NCBI GenBank assembly: GCA_003154025.1
Contig: PMCE01000192.1
Coordinates: 1,178-6,791, forward strand
Length of the DNA stretch: 5,614 bases
Source of the DNA: Syntrophaceae bacterium
GTDB lineage: Bacteria; Desulfobacterota; SM23-61
Reading direction: 5' to 3'
The number at the start of each line of letters is the position of its first letter. The stretch's first letter is position 1. Below the pieces are notes generated by a model that saw nothing but the letters and a program-made list of their open reading frames with translations, ran no database searches and had not been told where the DNA came from. Shown here piece by piece: positions 1 to 4,594 of the stretch. Made by a program: the position numbers and the translations under genes.

Positions 1-624
1 GCCATCGAAGGGGTCGCCGGCCCCGAGTCGGCGAACAACGCGGGGGCCGGCGGACAGTTCATCCCCCTCCTGACCTTGGGAATTCCGGCCAGCCCGGTCA
101 TGGCCTTGATGCTGGGAGCCCTGGTCATTTTCGGGCTGCAGCCCGGCCCCCTGCTCATGACCCGCAGCCCCGATCTGTTCTGGGGAGTGATCATTTCCAT
201 GTACATCGGCAACATCATGCTGCTGGTGTTGAACCTGCCGGCGATCGGGCTTTGGGTGCAGGTGCTGCGCATCCCCTACCCGTTCCTGTTCCCTCTCATT
301 CTTCTGTTCTGCCTGATCGGTTCTTACAGCCTGAGCAACAACAAATACGATGTCCTCATCATGGTCATCTTCGGGGTGATCGGATACCTGATGAAAAAAG
401 TGCGCTTCGAGGGGGCTCCTCTGCTCTTGGGCATGGTCCTGGGTCTGATGATGGAGGACGCCATGCGCCAGTCGCTCATCATGTCCGGGGGGAGCTTTCA
501 GATTTTTATCAGCCGGCCCATTTCGGCCGCTTTCATCTTGGCGGCCGTCGCTCTGCTAGCCATTCCCATCCTGCGGGGAGGGAAGAAACTTCTGATGGAC
601 AAGATCCCCGAGACTGAAGACTGA
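1..624 (+). CDS. TctA-family tripartite tricarboxylate transporter large permease, C-terminal part (5' end outside window)
   Basis: The frame is open from base 1 and ends at TGA 622-624, giving 207 visible codons; family members are about 500 residues, so roughly the last 40% is here. The visible protein begins with the family signature: PESANNAGAGG at fragment residues 8-18, then LTLGIPASPV (25-33 region) and GLQPGPLL (45-52), which closely match TctA proteins. Hydrophobic stretches near 60-85, 93-112, 117-135, 138-152 and 174-192 look like membrane segments, and the short tail is charged. In this family the large permease works in the inner membrane with a small TctB-type subunit and a periplasmic TctC-type binding protein to import carboxylates by ion-coupled transport. 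The partners are not in the window and would be expected upstream. The substrate cannot be read from the sequence; tricarboxylates, dicarboxylates and aromatic acids are all known for the family. The crotonase gene follows after 18 bp, so the two are probably co-transcribed. Confidence 0.95.
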   Translation, partial: AIEGVAGPESANNAGAGGQFIPLLTLGIPASPVMALMLGALVIFGLQPGPLLMTRSPDLFWGVIISMYIGNIMLLVLNLPAIGLWVQVLRIPYPFLFPLILLFCLIGSYSLSNNKYDVLIMVIFGVIGYLMKKVRFEGAPLLLGMVLGLMMEDAMRQSLIMSGGSFQIFISRPISAAFILAAVALLAIPILRGGKKLLMDKIPETED

Positions 625-642
625 AGGAAAAAGGAGAAGAGA

Positions 643-1440
643 ATGGAAGAGAACCTTTTACTTATTGAAAGACGGGAACGGGTCGTTTGGATATCCTTCA
701 ACCGCCCGGAGCGGAGGAACGCCCTCTCCCCGCTCCTTTTGTTCCAATTTGCCGAGCAGATGAAGAGGCTGAAGGAGGGGGGTGAGGTTCGCTGCGTGGT
801 CCTGCGGGGGGCGGGGGACAAGGCCTTTTCCTCCGGTTACGACATCGGGGCCATCCCCGCTGGGGCCAGTCCGGAGATGTTGGAGGAACTGCGGAAGAAG
901 AACCCGATGGAGGCGGCCCTGGAAGCGATCCGGGACTTTCCCTACCCGGTGATCGCCATGGTCAACGGCGCGGCTTTCGGGGCGGGGTGTGAACTGGCAG
1001 TGGCCTGTGATATCCGCATCGCCGCGGATTCTGCCCGGCTGGGAATGCCGCCGGCGAAACTGGGCCTGGTGTACATCCCGGGCGGCCTGCAGCGTTTTGT
1101 AAATGTAATCGGGCTGGCCTATGCCAAGGAGATGTTCTTCACGGGAAGATATTATCCCGTCGCCCGGGCCAAGGAGATGGGTTTGGTGAATTATGTAGTT
1201 CCGGACGGAGAGCTGGCCGCTTTCACCGAGGAGATGGCCCGGGAGATCGCGGGAAATGCGCCTCTATCTCTGAAGGGGATGAAGACGACCTTCAACGCCT
1301 TGCTCCGTTACCAGAAGATCGACCCGGAAGATGAGAAGCTTGTCCAGATGCTGGTGGCGCAGACCTTAGGCAGCGAGGATTTGAAGGAGGGGCGGAAGGC
1401 ATTCCAGGAAAAGCGCAAACCGGTCTTCCAAGGGAGATAA
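643..1440 (+). CDS. Crotonase-superfamily (enoyl-CoA hydratase/isomerase-like) protein, possible methylmalonyl-CoA decarboxylase-like branch
   Basis: The protein has 265 residues, the usual length for single-domain crotonases. The ATG at 643 follows AAGGAG at 631-636 with 6-base spacing. Family motifs are clear: FNRPERRNAL at 19-28, FSSGYDI at 62-68 (first oxyanion-hole segment), GAAFGAGCELAVACD at 109-123 (second oxyanion-hole segment) and the C-terminal FQEKRKPVF at 254-262. The Glu matching rat mitochondrial hydratase Glu144 is present (E117), but the partner Glu164 position is Pro (P137), so ordinary hydration of enoyl-CoA is doubtful. Compared from memory with E. coli methylmalonyl-CoA decarboxylase (YgfG/ScpB), Tyr140 is matched by Y144 and the C-terminal EDxxEGxxAFxEKRKPxF pattern is shared, but catalytic-site His66 is replaced by Y66. 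The fold and acyl-CoA binding are well supported; the exact reaction (decarboxylase, isomerase, hydrolase or other) is not. It is closely coupled to the upstream permease gene, suggesting a role in using the imported acid. Confidence 0.93.
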   Translation: MEENLLLIERRERVVWISFNRPERRNALSPLLLFQFAEQMKRLKEGGEVRCVVLRGAGDKAFSSGYDIGAIPAGASPEMLEELRKKNPMEAALEAIRDFPYPVIAMVNGAAFGAGCELAVACDIRIAADSARLGMPPAKLGLVYIPGGLQRFVNVIGLAYAKEMFFTGRYYPVARAKEMGLVNYVVPDGELAAFTEEMAREIAGNAPLSLKGMKTTFNALLRYQKIDPEDEKLVQMLVAQTLGSEDLKEGRKAFQEKRKPVFQGR

Positions 1441-1485
1441 CCCATTTACGGGGCTTCGTCCTCCCCCTTGACCTCTCTCCATACC

Positions 1486-1525
1486 GTAGAGGCACGATGT
1501 CCCGCGAAACGCGGGATGACCCTAC
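1486..1525. repeat. Imperfect palindromic repeat, GTAGGGGCACGATG family (copy 1)
   Basis: The element starts GTAGAGGCACGATG and ends in CCCTAC. Its centre is a perfect 7-bp stem, TCCCGCG (1500-1506) and CGCGGGA (1510-1516), with loop AAA. Its left arm matches the left arm of the 28-bp palindrome at 3112-3139 at 13 of 15 positions. Read on the opposite strand, its right flank gives ACTTGTAGGG, which matches the flank of that second copy (ACTTGTAGGGG). The two are therefore members of one dispersed family, probably a small non-autonomous or REP-like element. It lies between the crotonase and iron-sulphur genes, and if transcribed it would form a strong hairpin. No T-run follows, so it is not a typical terminator. 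Confidence 0.75.
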
Positions 1526-1545
1526 AAGTAGATCAAGAAGCAAGC

Positions 1546-1592
1546 GAAGGGAGTACCCTTCCAGCGCACAGTCGCGCAAAGGGCCTGGAAGG
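1546..1592 (+). repeat. Two overlapping, mutually exclusive inverted repeats upstream of the iron-sulphur gene
   Basis: GAAGGG (1546-1551) can pair with CCCTTC (1556-1561) across a 4-base loop. Alternatively CCTTCCAG (1557-1564) can pair with CTGGAAGG (1585-1592) across a 20-base loop. The two pairings share bases 1557-1561 and cannot form together. They may be remnants of repeat DNA next to the 1486-1525 element, or structured leader RNA ahead of the gene at 1644. The stems are seen directly; any function is a guess. Confidence 0.35.
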
Positions 1593-1630
1593 CGTAGCGT
1601 TTGTCCGGATGACGAAGGGAAATGAAAAAA

Positions 1631-1646
1631 GGAGGTATCCTACTTG
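1631..1646 (+). promoter_or_regulatory. Ribosome binding site and TTG start of the dicluster iron-sulphur gene
   Basis: GGAGG at 1631-1635, preceded by a run of A, stands 8 bases before TTG 1644-1646. No ATG or GTG lies in this frame between the Shine-Dalgarno sequence and the first cluster-binding Cys (residue 8). The TTG is therefore the natural start, and the short MRIDQDKC N-terminus fits a ferredoxin-like domain. Confidence 0.8.
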
Positions 1647-2360
1647 CGGATTGATCAGGATAAGTGCCAGACTTGCGCCCGGTGTATTTCCTTCTGCCCG
1701 GTCGGGGCGATCAGGGTGAAAGAGCAGAAGCTGATCATTGAGTCCGATGACTGCGTGGAGTGCGGGGTCTGTGCCCGCTCCGGGGTCTGCCAGGACGGCG
1801 CTTTTATCAAGGAAGACCTCCCCTGGCCGAGGATTCTCCGCGCGGAGTTCAGCGACCCCATGGTCCCCCATAAGAAGACCGACATCGCCGGACGGGGCAC
1901 GGCGGAGATGAAGACCAATGACGTAACCGGCCGGGTCAAAAGAGGGGAAGTCGGAGTGGCGGTTGAATTGGGACGCCCCGGGGTGGGTACCCGTTTCACG
2001 GAAGTGGAAAAGGTTTCCCGGGAGGTTGCCCGGCTGAAGATCCCCCTGGAGGAAGCCAATCCCGTGAGCGCCCTGGTGCGAGACTCGGCCCAGGGGACCT
2101 TTCCACCCGAGATCCTCGGGGAGAAGGTCCTCTCGGCCATCGTGGAGTTTAAAGTCCCCTTCACCCGGCTGGGCGAGATTCTCGGACTGCTCCAACGGAT
2201 TCTGCCCGGACTGGACACGGTCGCCAGCGTCAGCCTGATCGGATGCAGCGAGAAGGACGGCCGCATTCCCCTGGAGGATTTCCTGACCCAGAGAAACATC
2301 CCCTTCTATCCGAACGGCAAGGTGAACATCGGCATGGGGAGGCCGCTAGCGGAAGTATAA
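1644..2360 (+). CDS. Protein with two N-terminal [4Fe-4S] ferredoxin-type motifs and an unassigned C-terminal domain
   Basis: The product has 238 residues and uses a TTG start. The first cluster motif is canonical: C8, C11, C14 and C18 followed by Pro (CQTCARCISFCP). The second is C37, C40, C43 and C49, that is C-x2-C-x2-C-x5-C, with two extra residues before the last Cys and no following Pro. The N-terminal 55 residues therefore look like a dicluster electron carrier, although the second site is atypical. Residues from about 65 to 238 are soluble, contain one further Cys (C201), have no recognised domain, and include a Gly-rich stretch VAVELGRPGVGTRF (105-118) and a C-terminal IGMGRPLAEV. 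A lone ferredoxin would end near residue 60-80, so the long extension suggests a dedicated subunit or a regulator bound to a partner enzyme. Electron transfer to or from the FrhB-like and IorA-type proteins downstream is a reasonable inference. The family name is not recognised. Confidence 0.85.
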   Translation: MRIDQDKCQTCARCISFCPVGAIRVKEQKLIIESDDCVECGVCARSGVCQDGAFIKEDLPWPRILRAEFSDPMVPHKKTDIAGRGTAEMKTNDVTGRVKRGEVGVAVELGRPGVGTRFTEVEKVSREVARLKIPLEEANPVSALVRDSAQGTFPPEILGEKVLSAIVEFKVPFTRLGEILGLLQRILPGLDTVASVSLIGCSEKDGRIPLEDFLTQRNIPFYPNGKVNIGMGRPLAEV

Positions 2361-2368
2361 AAAAGAAA

Positions 2369-2447
2369 GAATTCAGGAGTCAGAGTTCAGAAGCCAGAAG
2401 ATAAGGAAGGTTTTTATTCTGGATTCTGGCTCCTGAATTCTGAATTC
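2369..2447. repeat. Inverted repeat built of 7-bp tandem units (GAATTCA type)
   Basis: The left arm runs in 7-base steps: GAATTCA at 2369, GGAGTCA at 2376, GAGTTCA at 2383, GAAGCCA at 2390, then a partial GAAG. The right arm carries complementary units: TGGATTC at 2420, TGGCTCC at 2427, TGAATTC at 2434 and again at 2441. Bases 2369-2392 can pair with 2417-2440 along 24 positions in RNA with only three G-U wobbles, leaving a 24-base loop. The element fills most of the 106-bp gap and ends 3 bases before the AGGAAGGA ribosome site (2451-2458) of the next gene. It could stabilise mRNA, slow transcription or be a dispersed repeat. There is no terminal T-run. Confidence 0.85.
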
Positions 2448-2466
2448 TACAGGAAGGAATTTCCCA

Positions 2467-3069
2467 ATGACCCACACGCTCCACCGCGAGGGAATTAAGG
2501 AGGCTTCGAACGACTACGTCATCCTGGCCATGGTCGAAGGGAGCGATCCGCAAAAATTGGAAAACCTGGCCGAGCTTTTCAAGATTATTCTGAAGCACAA
2601 GCCCCTCAACTACACGGGAAAGGCCCTTTTCCCAGACCTGCCCTCGGAACAATTCCCCCAGCTCTACAAGCGGACCAAGATCGGCATGGCCGTCTTCGAC
2701 CGGAGAGAAATCCTTTTCTCCGCCCTGAAGGAGATCAAAGACCGGGAGCTGGGAGTCTCGGTGGTGGTCTCGGGGTTGTTCTCCCATATCGGGGAAGACT
2801 GCAAGCAACTCGGCTTGCCCATGCACACGGTGAATTATTCCCTGGGGGTCTGGGGAAAGAGGGAAAAGCTTCCCGATCCCAAGGTCACCGAGGTGACCAC
2901 CATGTGCGGGCACGGCCTGGTTTCCTTCAACCTGGTCCAGTCGCTGGTCAAGGAGATCCGGCGGGGGAAGAAAACCTTGGAGGAGGCGACCGAGACTCTC
3001 GCCCGGCCCTGCGTCTGCGGGGTGGTGAACCCCCGACGGACCGTAGAACTTCTGCGGGCGATGCTTTGA
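2467..3069 (+). CDS. Unrecognised 200-residue protein with a Cys/His-rich C-terminus
   Basis: The family is not recognised. The ATG at 2467 follows AGGAAGGA (2451-2458) at 8 bases, so the start is well supported. The protein has no signal peptide or membrane segment and should be cytoplasmic. An N-terminal half of mixed hydrophobic and charged segments is followed by a strand-like SVVVSGLFSHIG (98-109), C112, and then MCGHG (146-150) and PCVCG (181-185) followed by VNPRR (187-191). The four cysteines (C112, C147, C182, C184) with H149 could bind a metal or an iron-sulphur cluster, but the spacing matches no standard ferredoxin or zinc-finger motif that I know. Its position between the dicluster protein and the FrhB-like protein, on the same strand, suggests a subunit, maturation factor or regulator of that redox system. 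Coding is supported by a long frame, a good ribosome site and GC-rich codon choice like its neighbours. Confidence 0.85.
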   Translation: MTHTLHREGIKEASNDYVILAMVEGSDPQKLENLAELFKIILKHKPLNYTGKALFPDLPSEQFPQLYKRTKIGMAVFDRREILFSALKEIKDRELGVSVVVSGLFSHIGEDCKQLGLPMHTVNYSLGVWGKREKLPDPKVTEVTTMCGHGLVSFNLVQSLVKEIRRGKKTLEEATETLARPCVCGVVNPRRTVELLRAML

Positions 3070-3111
3070 AAAATTGCGTCTGCCCGAAGGGGAGAAGAAC
3101 TCGGCCAACTT

Positions 3112-3139
3112 GTAGGGGCACGATGCATCGTGCCCCTAC
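3112..3139. repeat. 28-bp perfect palindrome, GTAGGGGCACGATG family (copy 2)
   Basis: The 14 bases GTAGGGGCACGATG at 3112-3125 are followed directly by their exact reverse complement at 3126-3139, with no spacer. It lies 42 bp after the stop of the unknown gene. It shares its arm and its ACTTGTAGGG flank with the element at 1486-1525. A second CCCTACG follows at about 3142-3148, which may be a leftover of another arm. Such elements are typical of small dispersed palindromic repeats; transcribed, it would give a very stable hairpin, but no T-run follows to make it a standard terminator. Confidence 0.88.
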
Positions 3140-3193
3140 GGCCCTACGAAAAACGATTCCGTCTTGCTAACCCGACAATATGAAGAGAATCAT

Positions 3194-3222
3194 TTGACTG
3201 GTCTCCCCCGGGATGGTAGTCT
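3194..3222 (+). promoter_or_regulatory. Possible weak sigma-70-type promoter before the FrhB-like gene
   Basis: TTGACT at 3194-3199 matches the -35 consensus at 5 of 6 positions. After a 17-base spacer comes TAGTCT (3217-3222), only 3 of 6 to TATAAT. A better -10-like AATAAT at 3225-3230 lies too far away (25 bases). This is a suggestion based on position in the largest intergenic gap; the FrhB-like gene may simply be read through from upstream. Confidence 0.2.
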
Positions 3223-3232
3223 CAAATAATAA

Positions 3233-3251
3233 AAAAACCGGGGTGGTTTTT
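3233..3251 (+). terminator. Small A-tract/T-tract hairpin, possible weak terminator or leader hairpin
   Basis: AAAAACC (3233-3239) pairs with GGTTTTT (3245-3251) around loop GGGGT, and the T-run is the descending arm itself. Only two G-C pairs support it, so termination would be weak. It lies 52 bases before the start at 3304. It could be an intrinsic terminator for upstream transcripts, a leader hairpin or chance. Confidence 0.3.
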
Positions 3252-3290
3252 CCCTTTCAGCATGGGGAAACTGCGGATATTTTTGACTTC

Positions 3291-3306
3291 GGAGGAATGC
3301 GACATG
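3291..3306 (+). promoter_or_regulatory. Ribosome binding site that sets the start of the FrhB-like gene
   Basis: GGAGG at 3291-3295 lies 8 bases before ATG 3304. An in-frame ATG at 3262 would add 14 residues but is preceded by pyrimidine-rich DNA without a Shine-Dalgarno match. The GGAGG would also be buried inside that longer reading. The start at 3304 is therefore preferred. Confidence 0.8.
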
Positions 3307-4446
3307 CAGAAGAAAATCATGGGTCAGAAGGAGCTCCACAAAGAGGTGAAGGAGGCAGGCCTCTGCACCGGCTGCGGCGCTTGTGTCAACCTGTGCCCCT
3401 ACCATACCACTTATCATGACGAAGTCGTCATGCTGCATACCTGTGACCTTCAGGAAGGGGGATGCTATGCCTTCTGTCCCCGCACCCCCACCGATCTGGC
3501 GGAGCTGCAGAGACTTCTCTTCGATCCTCGGGACCTGACGCCGGAAATCGGCTCCATGAAAGGGTTTTATATCACCCGCGCCGCCGATCCCCAGACCCGG
3601 GCCGGGGCACAACACGGGGGAACCGTTACCACGCTGATGGCCCTGGCCCTTCAGGAAGGAATCATCGACACGGCTATCCTCGCCGATGAAGGGCAAAGAC
3701 TTCTGCCCGAAGGAACGGCCGTGGGCGATCCCGCGGGAGTAAAGAAGCGGGGCAAGAGCCGGTTCGTGGTTTCACCCAATGTGGCCGAACTCAACCGCGT
3801 CGCCAAAGAAGGGGGAAAGAAGATCGGGATCGTGGCCACCCCCTGTCAGGCTCTGGCTCTGGCCAAGATGCGTCAGAAGCCCCTGACACCCTACGCCGAC
3901 CGGATCGACCGGGTAAAGCTGGTCGTCGGATTATTCTGCGGGTGGGCCTTGTCCTGGCGGGAACTGACCGCCCTGCTCAAGAAAAAAACCGACCTGGGAG
4001 AGATCGAAGGCATGGACATCCCCCCCAGCCAGTATCATCTGCTGCAGGTTTTCACCAAAAAGGGCACCCTGGAGATCTCCCTCGACGAAGTCAACCGCTC
4101 CGTCCGTGGGGCCTGCTGGTACTGCCCGGATTTGACGGCCGAGTTCAGCGACCTCTCCGTGGGTTCGGCCCGTTTGTCGGAGGGATGGGAAGAAGCCAAG
4201 GATTGGAATCAGGTCATCGTCCGGACCCCCTTGGGACAAAAGCTTCTGGACCTGGCCAGGGAACGGGGGCTCCTGGAATTCCGGCAGGTTCCCTCCGGGA
4301 ACGTGGAAAAGCTCAAGAACGCCTCCCTGGGCAAGAAGAAAACGGCGGTGAAAAACCTGGTTCTCAGAAGCCGCAATCCGGAAGACTTGATATACCTCGA
4401 TTCCCGGGACCCGGTTCTGAGTACCCTGATCAAACATCCCGCGTGA
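3304..4446 (+). CDS. FrhB-family iron-sulphur flavoprotein (coenzyme F420 hydrogenase/dehydrogenase beta subunit-like)
   Basis: The protein has 380 residues from ATG 3304. The N-terminal ferredoxin-like part has C21, C24, C27 and C31 (CTGCGACVNLCP), then C47, C54 and C58 (CYAFCPR), where the second site shows three cysteines and a C-x6-C-x3-CP spacing instead of the usual four. The FrhB core follows: GFYITRA (87-93) and QHGGTVTTLM (103-112), then VATPCQALALAKM (177-189), VVGLFCGW (207-214) and CWYCPDLTAEFSDLSVGS (271-288). These match the family patterns GG-x-T, TPCQ, GLFC and C-x2-C-x-D-x4-AD-x-S-x-G. Known relatives bind FAD and [4Fe-4S] clusters and pass electrons between a two-electron carrier and ferredoxin-type centres; F420 use is proven only for some, and bacterial copies often serve other partners. 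It precedes the IorA-type gene, so electron transfer to or from that oxidoreductase is likely. A typical FrhB carries about 280-400 residues, so it looks complete. Confidence 0.93.
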   Translation: MQKKIMGQKELHKEVKEAGLCTGCGACVNLCPYHTTYHDEVVMLHTCDLQEGGCYAFCPRTPTDLAELQRLLFDPRDLTPEIGSMKGFYITRAADPQTRAGAQHGGTVTTLMALALQEGIIDTAILADEGQRLLPEGTAVGDPAGVKKRGKSRFVVSPNVAELNRVAKEGGKKIGIVATPCQALALAKMRQKPLTPYADRIDRVKLVVGLFCGWALSWRELTALLKKKTDLGEIEGMDIPPSQYHLLQVFTKKGTLEISLDEVNRSVRGACWYCPDLTAEFSDLSVGSARLSEGWEEAKDWNQVIVRTPLGQKLLDLARERGLLEFRQVPSGNVEKLKNASLGKKKTAVKNLVLRSRNPEDLIYLDSRDPVLSTLIKHPA

Positions 4447-4478
4447 AAAGCGAACTCGCGAGGGCGCAAATCGTTACT

Positions 4479-4551
4479 AGCTGATAGCTGATAGCTCATA
4501 GCCGATAGTCGAAACAAAAATCTATGAGCTATGAGCCATGAGCTATGAGCT
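4479..4551. repeat. Inverted repeat built of 7-bp tandem units (AGCTCAT type)
   Basis: The left arm steps by 7 bases: AGCTGAT at 4479 and 4486, AGCTCAT at 4493, AGCCGAT at 4500, then AG. The right arm has ATGAGCT at 4524, ATGAGCC at 4531 and ATGAGCT at 4538 and 4545, preceded by CT. Bases 4479-4508 face 4522-4551 with 25 of 30 positions complementary and a 13-base loop. It occupies about half of the 148-bp gap between the FrhB-like and IorA-type genes. The architecture equals that of the 2369-2447 element, while the unit sequence differs. Confidence 0.85.
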
Positions 4552-4594
4552 GCAAAGGCTCTCTCGACTTGCGGCCTTTAAAACGGAGGGTAAT

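Noticed and set aside
1533..2195. Long open frame on the minus strand across the iron-sulphur gene
   Set aside because: It overlaps a + strand gene with ferredoxin motifs and a good ribosome site; the minus-strand product is rich in Gly, Pro and Arg without a recognisable domain, typical of a GC-rich shadow.
2369..2447. Rho-independent terminator
   Set aside because: The stem is long, AT-mixed and has a 24-base loop with no T-run after the right arm; the heptad layout explains it better as repeat DNA.
2380..3108. 242-codon minus-strand open frame opposite the unknown 200-residue gene
   Set aside because: It runs into the heptad hairpin, has no convincing ribosome site, and its composition is shadow-like; the + strand frame has a Shine-Dalgarno site and structured Cys/His motifs.
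3262..3303. Upstream ATG start at 3262 for the FrhB-like gene
   Set aside because: No ribosome site precedes it, whereas GGAGG lies 8 bases before ATG 3304; the extra 14 residues add nothing to the ferredoxin domain.
4479..4551. CRISPR array
   Set aside because: The units are 7 bp, contiguous and inverted across the centre, with no unique spacers and no cas genes nearby.
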